Shown here in pieces: positions 26,030-33,938 of a stretch of 64,000 nt of DNA. A program made the position numbers and the translations under genes. Origin of the DNA: an uncultured Pseudomonadota bacterium (GTDB lineage: Bacteria > Myxococcota_A > UBA796 > SXON01); contig CAIMSU010000289.1 in the NCBI GenBank assembly GCA_903844155.1, positions 16,345 through 80,344 of the forward strand, read 5' to 3'. Position 1 is the stretch's first letter, and each line of letters begins with the position of its first letter. The notes under the pieces are model-generated. The model saw only the letters and a program-made list of their open reading frames with translations, had not been told where the DNA came from and made no database searches.

Positions 26030-27976
26030 CTATTTGCGACGCGCGATCAGCATCGACGGATCGAGCTTCAGGGCCGTGCTGAAGCACTGCCGGGCCTCGT
26101 CCAGCTCGCCGCGCGCCGTGGCGATCTCGCCGCGAAAGTTCCAGGCGATGGCGCAGTTGATGTCGAATTGCAGCGCCAGCTCGACCAGGTCGGCGCCGTC
26201 CTCCTCCCGGGCCTCCTTCCCCTGGTCCGGGTTGTTGAAGCGCGCCCAGCCGAGATGCGCCACCGCGACCGCGTTGTCCGGCGACTGCTGCCTCGCCTGG
26301 GTGAAGCAGCGGTCCGCGCGCGCCCAGTCCTTGCCGGAGAGCGCCGACATCCCCTGCTTCATCATCCCGTCGAACATCGGCTCCGCGCTCGTCACCCGCC
26401 CGCTCACCAGCTCCGTCTCGGCGCGCTCGATCATCGTGACGATCTCGGCAGCCAGGGTGCGGGCCTCGGCGTTCGGGTCCTTCTCCATCATCCGATACCG
26501 GTGCTTCATCCGCTGCGCCGCGGTCTGGATCATCTCGGGCGGAGCACGACGGGGGATGCCGAGCACGGTCCACCCATCCGCGGTGCGCAGGATGTCGACC
26601 TCCCGACGCAGGCGCGTGAGCGGGATCATGCTCGCGGTCGCGTGCGTGTTGGGGTCGTCCATTCGCTCCACGGTCGACCCCTCAGGCGCGGTCGGCGGGT
26701 CGGCGGCGGGCTCCGGGCGACGACGCGGCGCCTCGGTGACCACGAAGGGACGTTCGATGTGGGAGGGCGGGTCGACGACGTGTTCGCGGCGGGTGACCGA
26801 GAGCGAGTCGTGTGCGGACTCGATGGAGCGCGAGGCGGATGCACCGCGGCCCGCTCCCATCGACGGGGGGTCGGCGACGGGGTCGACGTCCGGGGCGCCC
26901 GCTTCGCGCAACGTGATGAGGCCCAGCCACCGGAGGGCCGCCAGGTCCAGCGCCACATCGGCGACCGGGGCGCCTTCCCGTCGCGCCAACCCCTGGACGC
27001 TCAAGCCGCCGGCAACGCGCGCCAGGCAGCGCCGGGTGGCGGCCGTCAAGGGCATCTCGCTGGCGCCGGACACCGCGCCTGTCGCGCCGGGGACGAGGTC
27101 GAGGACCGACTCTCCCGCCACCGCTTCGCGAGCCGCACGCCACACCAGACGCGCCAGGGCGGCGCGGTCGCCCTCCTCCTCCACATCGCACGCGTCCAAC
27201 GAGACTTCGCCTCCGACGAGTGCCTCCTCAACGGCGGTGACCCCGTCCGGGCCCACCGGGCCGCCACGGGAGATGAGCACCCAGGAGCTCGTGCCCGCCC
27301 GTTCAACCCGGAGGACCCCGGTCCCCTTGCGCACCCACCAACGCGTCAGCGCGCGGGCGTTGGCCATGTTCCAGGATCGCCGCCCGCGAGTGTCCGGCCG
27401 GGCCGGGGATCGCTGGTCCGTCGGCGGGAGCGACGCCCGGGGACGCGTCGGGGGAGGCGTGGGCTCGGGGGGGGGGCCGGCTTCGGGGCCAGGGAGGAAA
27501 TAGAGCGGCGGCTCGCCGTCGTCGACCACCCCGGACGGCGCGCTCGTGCCGGCACGGGGGTCTGCCGGCGTGACCACGGCCGGGCCGGAGTGGCTGGAAT
27601 TCCGGTCGTCCGCGCCGTCGGCCATCGAGCGCCGGATCACGTCCGCGAGATCCAGGAGGCTGGCCGGCTTGCTCATCACGTGCGCGCCGCTCGCTTCGGC
27701 GCGACGACGCACGGCCCCGTCGCCCCGTTCGTAGAGCACAATCACGGGAGCCGTGTCGGCCAGGTGCCCAGCAGCCCGGAGGTCACGGACCAGCGGCAAG
27801 GCATCGCCGTCGGGCTGATCCGCGTCGAGGACCAGGGCGCCGATCGGGAACCCGGGGGGCAATTGCCGGGCGTCCGCCAGGCAGACGCAGGGCTCCACGC
27901 GGCACCCATCCGGGCCGAGGAGGGCGCTCAAGACCCGAACGATCTCGGAGCCAGGACTGACGATCAGGACGTTCAC
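26030..27976 (-). CDS. Degenerate receiver + J-like + TPR regulatory protein
   Basis: A 648-aa multidomain cytoplasmic protein. Residues 1-~115 have the receiver fold: a candidate phospho-Asp51 (VLDADQPDG) and a Lys in MSKPASLLDL. However, the acidic pair normally ending strand 1 is replaced by Ser7-Pro8, so phosphorylation may not work. The middle (~210-330) resembles the DUF4388-type domains of myxobacterial regulators. A segment near 480-540 has the length and helix pattern of a J domain (WTVLGIPRRAPPEMIQ) but lacks HPD. The C-terminus is TPR-like helices (GWARFNNPDQGKEA, AIAWNFRGEIATARGELDEA). Probably a scaffold for a signalling pathway. Confidence 0.75.
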   Translation of the reverse strand: MNVLIVSPGSEIVRVLSALLGPDGCRVEPCVCLADARQLPPGFPIGALVLDADQPDGDALPLVRDLRAAGHLADTAPVIVLYERGDGAVRRRAEASGAHVMSKPASLLDLADVIRRSMADGADDRNSSHSGPAVVTPADPRAGTSAPSGVVDDGEPPLYFLPGPEAGPPPEPTPPPTRPRASLPPTDQRSPARPDTRGRRSWNMANARALTRWWVRKGTGVLRVERAGTSSWVLISRGGPVGPDGVTAVEEALVGGEVSLDACDVEEEGDRAALARLVWRAAREAVAGESVLDLVPGATGAVSGASEMPLTAATRRCLARVAGGLSVQGLARREGAPVADVALDLAALRWLGLITLREAGAPDVDPVADPPSMGAGRGASASRSIESAHDSLSVTRREHVVDPPSHIERPFVVTEAPRRRPEPAADPPTAPEGSTVERMDDPNTHATASMIPLTRLRREVDILRTADGWTVLGIPRRAPPEMIQTAAQRMKHRYRMMEKDPNAEARTLAAEIVTMIERAETELVSGRVTSAEPMFDGMMKQGMSALSGKDWARADRCFTQARQQSPDNAVAVAHLGWARFNNPDQGKEAREEDGADLVELALQFDINCAIAWNFRGEIATARGELDEARQCFSTALKLDPSMLIARRK

Positions 27977-28015
27977 CGGCGCGGAAACCCCACGGGGACG
28001 CTAAGCTAACCGGAA

Positions 28016-29257
28016 ATGTCGCGGCTGCCGTCGAAGCTTGCTTGGGACCCCTGGTTCGACGATGGCGGTCCGATGAGGCGTTGCGCCGAAATATTTTCCC
28101 GGCTTCGCGACTGTGGACCGTGTTTTCTGGCCTGGCTGGGGCCCGATCTCGTGGTTGGTCGCCTTGGGGCGCCGCCGCCGCTCACGAGCTGGGCGGACGT
28201 TGCGGCGCTCGTGCGGTCCGCACCTCCCCCGCTCGCGCCTGGGATCCCCGGGCACGTGGGATACTTCAGCTACGAAGCGGGCCGTTGGACGCACCCGATC
28301 GCCACCCGCACCTCCGCCCCGGCAGACGCGTTTCTCGCGCCCTGCCTCGGTGGCGTGACGTTTGCGCCCGGGGGCGTCGCCCGTTCGTGGGGCGAGGGGG
28401 TGGAAGCGCCCGCGCCGGCCGTCCTGCTCCCACAACCGCACGGACGGCCCCCGGAGTGGTCCTCGCCCGCCGCCTATGAGCAGTCCGTCCGCATCGCCCT
28501 CAACCACATCCGCGAGGGCGACTGCTACCAGGTCAACCTGGCCCGTACGGTGACGGTAGCTGACCCCGGCGATCCGCTCCACGCCTGGCTCCGCCTCGCC
28601 CGCACCAACCCCGCCCGGCGGGCGATGCTCCTGTACACCGGTGAGCGCACCATCCTGTCCAACTCGCCGGAGCTGCTCCTCGGTGCCCGTGGGCGGGAGC
28701 TGCTCTCGGTGCCGATCAAGGGCACCCGCCCCCTCGCCGCCTCACCGCTCGACCTGCTGCACTCGCCGAAGGAGCGGGCCGAGCTGACGATGATCGTCGA
28801 CCTGGTGCGCGCCGACCTCGCCAACGTCGCCCGGTTGGGGTCGGTCCACGCAGGCCCGCGGCGAGTCGGGCGGGTCGGGCACCTCTGGCACGCCATGCAG
28901 CGCGTCCGCGCCACGCTCGACGAGGGCTTTGACGCCGTCGACGCGCTGCGCGCCCTGTTTCCCGCAGGCAGCGTCACCGGCGCACCACGCGTCCGGGCGA
29001 CCGAGTTGATCGCGGCGCTGGAGGAGGCACCCCGCGGCGCCTACTGTGGCACGATGGGCTGGTTCGGCGGCGACGGATCCGCCTCGTGGAATGTCGCGAT
29101 CCGCACGATCACGTTCACGGGCAACGTCACCCGCCCGGACCTGGCGAGCATGCACTTCGGCTCCGGGATCGTCTGGGGCAGTGACCCGGTGCGCGAGCGC
29201 GAGGAGACCGAGTGGAAGGCGAGGAAGATCCTTGCAGCCTTGTGCGAGGCGCCGTGA
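28016..29257 (+). CDS. pabB: Aminodeoxychorismate synthase component I
   Basis: A 413-aa chorismate-binding enzyme that makes 4-amino-4-deoxychorismate for folate, with a PabA-type glutamine amidotransferase as partner (not in this window). The C-terminal domain carries PIKGTRP, the motif shared by PabB and TrpE, plus FPAGSVTGAPRVRATELI, GAYCGTMGWFG and HFGSGIVWGSDP. The N-terminus is shorter than in TrpE and fits PabB. Divergent from the receiver-like gene across ~40 nt. Its stop overlaps the next start as GTGA. Confidence 0.9.
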   Translation: MSRLPSKLAWDPWFDDGGPMRRCAEIFSRLRDCGPCFLAWLGPDLVVGRLGAPPPLTSWADVAALVRSAPPPLAPGIPGHVGYFSYEAGRWTHPIATRTSAPADAFLAPCLGGVTFAPGGVARSWGEGVEAPAPAVLLPQPHGRPPEWSSPAAYEQSVRIALNHIREGDCYQVNLARTVTVADPGDPLHAWLRLARTNPARRAMLLYTGERTILSNSPELLLGARGRELLSVPIKGTRPLAASPLDLLHSPKERAELTMIVDLVRADLANVARLGSVHAGPRRVGRVGHLWHAMQRVRATLDEGFDAVDALRALFPAGSVTGAPRVRATELIAALEEAPRGAYCGTMGWFGGDGSASWNVAIRTITFTGNVTRPDLASMHFGSGIVWGSDPVREREETEWKARKILAALCEAP

Positions 29258-29838
29258 CGGGCACCGAAGCGCTCCCTCGCGGCCTCTACGGCATGCTCGA
29301 CGTCCCCTACGACGAGCCCGAGCGGGACACGCTCGATCGCGCCTTGTTCCTTACTGATCGGGGCGTTCAGGCGATCCAGCTACGGGCGAAGCACCTCGAC
29401 CTCGACGGGATCGCGGGCCTGGCAGAGCGGCTGGTTCGCACCGTGCCGCTGCTGATCGTCAACGACCATGTTCCCCTCGCAGCCGCGCTGGGCGTCTGGG
29501 CCCACGTCGGCCAGGAGGATGGGCCCGACCCGGGCGTGCCCTTCGGACGGTCGACACACACGACCGCGCAGGTGGAGCGCCCCGGCGCCGCCACCTACGT
29601 CGGCTACGGGCCGGTCTTCGGGTCGACCACGAAGGCGACCGGCTACGCTGCACGGGGCGTGGACGGGCTGCGCGCTGCGGTCCTTGCGAGCCGCATCCCG
29701 GTGGTGGCGATCGGCGGCATCACGGCCGAGAACATCGACGCCGTCCGGGCGACGGGGGTGCACGCCTGGGCGCCGATCTCGGGCTTCTGGTCCATCCGCG
29801 CCGACCGCGCCGCCCTTGACCGCTTGACGCGTCAGTAG
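29254..29838 (+). CDS. thiE: Thiamine-phosphate synthase family protein (ThiE/TenI)
   Basis: A 194-aa TIM-barrel protein. ThiE-type features are IQLRAKHLD (strand 2), LLIVNDHVPLAAALG, VWAHVGQEDGPDPG, YVGYGPVFGSTTKAT and IPVVAIGGITAENI. These fit coupling of the thiazole and pyrimidine halves of thiamine, or a TenI-like relative. The GTG start at 29254 overlaps the pabB stop by 4 nt, so it is translated with pabB. No other thi gene is adjacent. Its TAG stop is also the first three bases of a strong hairpin. Confidence 0.83.
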   Translation: MTGTEALPRGLYGMLDVPYDEPERDTLDRALFLTDRGVQAIQLRAKHLDLDGIAGLAERLVRTVPLLIVNDHVPLAAALGVWAHVGQEDGPDPGVPFGRSTHTTAQVERPGAATYVGYGPVFGSTTKATGYAARGVDGLRAAVLASRIPVVAIGGITAENIDAVRATGVHAWAPISGFWSIRADRAALDRLTRQ

Positions 29839-29917
29839 CCCGATCCGCCTCATGCGGATCGGGCTATTGACGCGTCGATAGCCCGATCCGCATCGGGCGG
29901 ATCGGGCGGATCGGGCG
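29824..29917. repeat. Compound repeat after thiE: direct copies, hairpin, 9-bp tandem units
   Basis: Two 25-nt direct copies (29824-29848 and 29867-29891) differ at 2 positions. Between them the first copy's last 13 bases pair perfectly with 29854-29866 (stem TAGCCCGATCCGC, loop CTCAT). The block ends in three tandem units (G/C)ATCGGGCG at 29891-29917. The hairpin could end the pabB-thiE transcript. Confidence 0.8.
29836..29866 (+). terminator. Perfect 13-bp hairpin at end of thiE
   Basis: TAGCCCGATCCGC pairs with GCGGATCGGGCTA across the 5-nt loop CTCAT; the first TAG is the thiE stop. No U-run follows, so it may be a factor-assisted terminator, an mRNA 3' stabiliser or just part of the repeat block. 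Confidence 0.5.
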
Positions 29918-29940
29918 ATCCCGGCATCCTCCATTGAAGG

Positions 29941-29969
29941 TTGACGGCGTCGACCTCGCCGGATAATTT
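29941..29969 (+). promoter_or_regulatory. Candidate sigma70-type promoter for mgtE leader
   Basis: TTGACG at 29941-29946 is a near-consensus -35. Downstream, TAATTT at 29964-29969 (17-nt spacer) or GATAAT at 29962-29967 (15-nt spacer) could serve as -10. Transcription would begin about 29976 and leave a ~165-nt leader before mgtE. That leader includes a hairpin (CTTGAG 30047-30052 / CTCAAG 30069-30074) and a short open reading frame. Confidence 0.5.
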
Positions 29970-30086
29970 TGGCGGTCAGCGCAAATCCCCGTTCTCGCGA
30001 GGTCCGTTCCGTGGACGATCCAGGTCGAAGTAGGCAAATCCTTTAGCTTGAGCCGGGCCGCCTCGGAACTCAAGGTTCGAGGCGAA

Positions 30087-30143
30087 ATGAACGCGAATCC
30101 CAGCACCATCGCACCGGATCTCCGGGCAAGCGCGCGTCCGTGA
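30087..30143 (+). CDS. Putative 18-aa leader peptide upstream of mgtE
   Basis: A short frame with ATG at 30087, preceded by GAGG at 30079-30082, encodes MNANPSTIAPDLRASARP and ends with TGA at 30141-30143. Its stop overlaps the mgtE GTG start (GTGA). mgtE has no evident ribosome-binding site of its own, so this frame would couple translation into mgtE. Proline-bearing leader peptides control some Mg2+ transporter genes in enterobacteria (e.g. mgtL). The similarity here is one of layout only. Confidence 0.5.
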   Translation: MNANPSTIAPDLRASARP

Positions 30144-31447
30144 GCACGGCCGTCGATCCGAACGGCTTCCCCGATCCCCCGGAGCGGTGGGAGGAGAGCC
30201 CGTCGACGGCGAACATGTTCCGGGCGCTCGACCGGGCAACGGCCACGGAGGTGTTCCTCAAGCTGCCCTCGGCCGAACAATACCGCCTGCTTGAGGAGAT
30301 GCCCCCCGGTGAGCAGCGCTTGTGGATGCGGGTGCTCGCGCCCGACGACGCCGCAGACGTCATGCAATGCGCCCCTGAGGACGAGCGCGCGACGCTCATG
30401 GCGCACCTCGATCCCTCCACCCAGCGCGAGGTCAAGGCCCTCGCCGCCTACGCAGAGGACGACGCCGGCGGCCTGATGTCCCCGCGATTCGCAGCGTTGC
30501 GCGCGGACATGACCGTGGACGAGGCCATCCACTACCTCCGCCGCAAGGCCCGCGACGGCGTCGAGACCATCTACACCGCCTACGTCCTCGACCACGATCA
30601 GCGGCTCGTCGGCGTCGTCAGCTTCCGCGAGCTGTTCTCGGCACAGGCATCGGCGCCGGTTCGCGACGTCATGCGCCCCGCGCTGACCGTCACGGAGGAT
30701 CTCGACCAGGAGCACGTCGCCCGCATCATCGCCGAGCACAACCTCCTCGCCGTGCCCGTCGTCGACGCAGACGGCCGGATGAAGGGCATCGTGACGGTCG
30801 ACGACGTGGTCGACGTCGTGCAGGAAGAGGCGACCGAGGACATCCAGAAGCTGGGCGGCATGGAGGCCCTCGACGAGTCGTACATGCACACGAGCTTTGG
30901 GCTCCTCCTGAAAAAGCGGGCGGGCTGGCTCGCGATCCTGTTCGTCGGCGAGATGCTGACCGCCAGCGCCATGAGCGTGTTCGAGGCCGAGATCGAAAAG
31001 GCGGTGGTCCTCGCGCTCTTCGTCCCGCTCATCATCTCAAGCGGCGGCAACTCGGGCTCCCAGGCCTCCTCGCTGATCATGCGCGCGCTCGCGCTCGGGG
31101 AAGTGACGTTTGCGGACTTCTGGCGGATCATCCGGCGGGAGGTGCTGAGCGGCATCGCGCTCGGCGCCATCCTCGGCTCCATCGCCATGGTCCGCATCTT
31201 CGTGTGGCAGGGGCTTTTTCACCTCTACGATCACGTCGTCCTGCTGGCGCTCACCATCTCGGTCTCGTTGGTGGGGGTCGTGACGAGCGGGACGTTGATG
31301 GGGGCGGCCCTCCCGCTGTTGCTCAGGCGCATCGGCCTCGACCCGGCGACAGCGAGCGCGCCGATGGTCGCCACCCTGGTGGACGTGACCGGGCTCATCA
31401 TCTACTTCTCGGTGGCATCGATCATCCTGTTGGGAGCGCTGAAGTAG
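30140..31447 (+). CDS. mgtE: Magnesium transporter MgtE
   Basis: A 435-aa Mg2+ channel/transporter of the inner membrane. The order is typical: N-terminal helical domain (to ~130, with AAYAEDDAGGLMSPRF), two CBS domains (ADMTVDEAIHYLRRKA; PVRDVMRPALTVTEDL, DGRMKGIVTVDDVVDVV), a connecting helix, and about five membrane helices (LVPLII-type SSGGNSGSQASSLIMRAL; SGTLMGAALPLLLRRIGLDPA; MVATLVDVTGLIIYF). The GTG start at 30140 overlaps the stop of a short upstream frame. The CBS domains sense intracellular Mg2+ in known members. Confidence 0.95.
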   Translation: MSTAVDPNGFPDPPERWEESPSTANMFRALDRATATEVFLKLPSAEQYRLLEEMPPGEQRLWMRVLAPDDAADVMQCAPEDERATLMAHLDPSTQREVKALAAYAEDDAGGLMSPRFAALRADMTVDEAIHYLRRKARDGVETIYTAYVLDHDQRLVGVVSFRELFSAQASAPVRDVMRPALTVTEDLDQEHVARIIAEHNLLAVPVVDADGRMKGIVTVDDVVDVVQEEATEDIQKLGGMEALDESYMHTSFGLLLKKRAGWLAILFVGEMLTASAMSVFEAEIEKAVVLALFVPLIISSGGNSGSQASSLIMRALALGEVTFADFWRIIRREVLSGIALGAILGSIAMVRIFVWQGLFHLYDHVVLLALTISVSLVGVVTSGTLMGAALPLLLRRIGLDPATASAPMVATLVDVTGLIIYFSVASIILLGALK

Positions 31448-32263
31448 GTGCACGGACAGGCTACCCGCGATGGCGGCAGAGCGATAGACTGGAGCTTGTC
31501 CGCCGATGACTACGGGGCCTTCCGACCAGGCCCGCCGCCGAGCTTCTACGCCCGGCTCGGCGCCCTGGGGATCGGCCTGCCCGGGCAGCGCATCCTCGAC
31601 CTTGGGACGGGAACTGGCGTTCTCGCCCGACAGTTTGCGACGCAGGGCGGGGTGGTGACGGGCGTGGACGTGGCCATCGGGCAGATCGCGGTCGGGCTAC
31701 GGTTGGCGGCCGAAAGCGACCTGGCCGTGGAGTTCCGCGTCGCCACGGCGGAGGAGACCGGCGCGGCAGACGCCTCCTTTGACGTCGTCACCGCGAATCA
31801 ATGCTGGTTGTACTTTGACAAGGCGCGGGTGCTCGCGGAGGTCCGGCGCGTGCTGGCGCCGGGCGGGGTGCTCGTCACCTCCCACTTCTCATACCTCTCG
31901 ACCGACCCCGTCGCCCGGGCAACCGAGGCGTTGATCCTGCGCTACAACCCGGATTGGCAGGGTGCGAACTGGTCCGGCGAGGTGCCGACGCTGCCGGCGT
32001 GGTCGGTCGGACGGGCGACGGTGCGGAGCTCCTTCATCTACGACGAGGCCATCCCGTTCACGCGCGAGGCGTGGCGCGGGCGCATGCGGGCGTGCCGCGG
32101 CGTCGGGCCGACGTTGACGGCCGACGAGGTCGCGCGGTTTGACGGCGAACATGCGGCGCTTCTGGAGTCGACGATGCCGGAGGCCTTCACCGTGACGCAC
32201 CGGATCGACGCGCACGTTTTTGAGGTTTCCCCCGAGCGAGTAGGCGTGGGGGCAACTGGATGA
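31448..32263 (+). CDS. Class I SAM-dependent methyltransferase
   Basis: A 271-aa protein with GTG directly after the mgtE stop. Rossmann-fold motifs are clear: motif I ILDLGTGTGVLARQ, then VTGVDVAIGQIAVG, and FDVVTANQCWLYF before EVRRVLAPGGVLVTSHF. It resembles UbiE/Methyltransf_11 small-molecule methyltransferases. Substrate unknown; the position after mgtE gives no clue. Confidence 0.85.
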   Translation: MHGQATRDGGRAIDWSLSADDYGAFRPGPPPSFYARLGALGIGLPGQRILDLGTGTGVLARQFATQGGVVTGVDVAIGQIAVGLRLAAESDLAVEFRVATAEETGAADASFDVVTANQCWLYFDKARVLAEVRRVLAPGGVLVTSHFSYLSTDPVARATEALILRYNPDWQGANWSGEVPTLPAWSVGRATVRSSFIYDEAIPFTREAWRGRMRACRGVGPTLTADEVARFDGEHAALLESTMPEAFTVTHRIDAHVFEVSPERVGVGATG

Positions 32264-32530
32264 TCATCGAACGTTCTGGCTCGATCCGGAGGGGATGGAG
32301 CCGGACGGGTTGATGGCGTTCAAGGGGGGGTTTGGGGCGACCGTGTCGCACGGGCGAGCTGCGAAGCAACGGTCATGCGCGCGCCTGCCGACGCCCGGGA
32401 GGCTGAGCGGCCGGGCGGGTGGAGGAGGCACACCTGCGCAGGTTCGGGCGAGCGCGACCGCTGCTGACCGCGTCGAAGGCACGCTTCGTGCGGGGCACGA
32501 AGTCGCGCCTTCAACTTGGCCAGCCGACCG
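32264..32530. other. Intergenic stretch without a recognised gene
   Basis: No family-like reading frame, RNA gene or strong repeat was seen in this 267-nt gap. Plus-strand open frames here look like random GC-rich frames. Confidence 0.5.
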
Positions 32531-33031
32531 CTACCTCCCCTCGCCAGCCTCAACCCCCTCCGACTCGCCCTCTTCTTCCGCGGCTTCGGTCTCGGTCATC
32601 GGGGTGCCGTTACTGTCGAGGACGACCTCCTGGGTGGACGTTCCCTTCTTGAGCGCGGCGTCAAACACGGTCTGCGAGCGGGTCACCGCGCGCTCGACCT
32701 GACTGACGGTCCACCCGGCGTACCTGGCCTTCAGCGTCGCCTGGACCGCCGCGGGCGCGTTGGTCACCGGGATGACCTCCTCCTCTTCGATCACCGTGCC
32801 GTCCGTCGCAAAGGCGAGGTCCAGCGAGCGGGTGCCGATGTGAACGGTGGCCTCGTAGCGATCGACCCCCTTGATCTTCTCCCGGCTGGCCCCGGCGGTG
32901 GTGCCACCTACGTACTTCGCGGCGATGGTGGCCTTGATGTTCGCGGGCAAGGCGCCGGCATCGATCCGGACCTCCCCAGCGTGGGCAGGGTGCGCAAGGC
33001 AAAGGGCGAGCAGGATGGAGAACATGATCAT
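32531..33031 (-). CDS. Secreted PepSY-like protein
   Basis: A 166-aa protein with signal peptide (MIMFSILLALCLAHPAHA). The mature part has two repeats like PepSY/beta-lactamase-inhibitor-like domains: LPANIKATIAAKYVGG... and APAAVQATLKARYAGWTVSQVER..., each followed by strands. The C-terminus is very acidic (TEAAEEEGESEGVEAGEG). Probably periplasmic; role unknown. Upstream is a 180-nt gap with a promoter-like box for the divergent lipoprotein. Confidence 0.78.
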   Translation of the reverse strand: MIMFSILLALCLAHPAHAGEVRIDAGALPANIKATIAAKYVGGTTAGASREKIKGVDRYEATVHIGTRSLDLAFATDGTVIEEEEVIPVTNAPAAVQATLKARYAGWTVSQVERAVTRSQTVFDAALKKGTSTQEVVLDSNGTPMTETEAAEEEGESEGVEAGEGR

Positions 33032-33134
33032 GTCCGGGGTTGGGGGAAGGGAGCCGCCTGAGGATTGCCCTGGCTGGCCGTCGGCTCCGGTGTACCGTTG
33101 CTACACACCGTTCTGTCGCGCCAAGTCATAAAGG

Positions 33135-33140
33135 TATAAC
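33135..33140 (+). promoter_or_regulatory. -10-like box TATAAC
   Basis: TATAAC lies in the wider AAGGTATAAC (33131-33140), identical to the 10-mer before the serine recombinase (10868-10877). No good -35 is seen 17 nt upstream. It could drive the lipoprotein gene at 33212. Confidence 0.35.
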
Positions 33141-33211
33141 GGTCGGAATCTTCCGGGGCGGTGCCGAATCTCTTCCGGCAGCCGGCCGAATCTGGTGTGT
33201 ACTGAAGGCCC

Positions 33212-33874
33212 ATGTCGCACACCGCCGGACACCCGCTCCTCCTCGCCGCTCTCGTCCTCGTCGCGGGTTGCGGCGCCACGACGACCCCGTCGGCGCCCGT
33301 CTCCGACACACACCCGACCCCTGCGGCTGCGGTCCCTCCGGTGTCGGCTCCAGCCGCGGTCGAGGCCCCGATCGCTGCGGTGGAGACCGCCGTCGAGCCC
33401 GAGAAGAACCCTCCCGGCGACATGCCGGACAGTCAGGTGTTCGTCGCCTACACCTCACCCACCGATGGCGTCACGCTCCAGATCCCGGAGGGGTGGGCGC
33501 GAACGGAGGTTCCGGGCGGCGCGCAGTGGATCGACAAGTTCGACGGGGTGAAAGTCGTCGCAGCGCCCGCCAACGCGGCCCCGACTGCCGCCACCGCGGC
33601 GAGCACGCTCGTTCCGGCGCTTCAGGGAAGCGGACACGCCGTTGAGATCGGTGCCGTGAGCGCCGTGACGTTGCCGGGCGGCTCGGCGGTCCGCATCGAC
33701 TACCACGCGAATTCGGAGCCGAACGCAGTGACCGACAAGAAGGTCCGGCTCGAAGCCAGCAACTACTACTACTTCCACGACGGGAAGCTGCTGACGCTCA
33801 CGGTCTGGGCACCCGCCGGGGCCGACAACGTCGACCAGTGGGACCTGATGTCCAAGAGCCTGAGATGGCCGTAG
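33212..33874 (+). CDS. Lipoprotein, intact member of a duplicated pair
   Basis: A 220-aa protein with signal peptide and lipobox (LVAGC). A Pro/Ala/Thr-rich linker covers residues ~20-65. The folded domain starts at GDMPDSQVFVAYTSPTDGV and includes IPEGWARTEVPGGAQWIDKFDGV and the conserved end LTLTVWAPAGADNVDQWDLM. A second, broken copy lies 1.0 kb downstream. The layout (short beta domain with PEGW...) suggests an envelope-anchored binding domain. No known function. Confidence 0.85.
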   Translation: MSHTAGHPLLLAALVLVAGCGATTTPSAPVSDTHPTPAAAVPPVSAPAAVEAPIAAVETAVEPEKNPPGDMPDSQVFVAYTSPTDGVTLQIPEGWARTEVPGGAQWIDKFDGVKVVAAPANAAPTAATAASTLVPALQGSGHAVEIGAVSAVTLPGGSAVRIDYHANSEPNAVTDKKVRLEASNYYYFHDGKLLTLTVWAPAGADNVDQWDLMSKSLRWP

Positions 33875-33938
33875 CCAAGGGCCGGAGTCCCCGGTCCTCG
33901 GCCGGCGCTCTGTCGATCGCTCGCACCTGCTGGGGGTC

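Noticed and set aside
29824..29917. CRISPR-like array
   Set aside because: Units are 9 nt or a single pair of 25-nt copies with no spacers of regular length and no cas genes.
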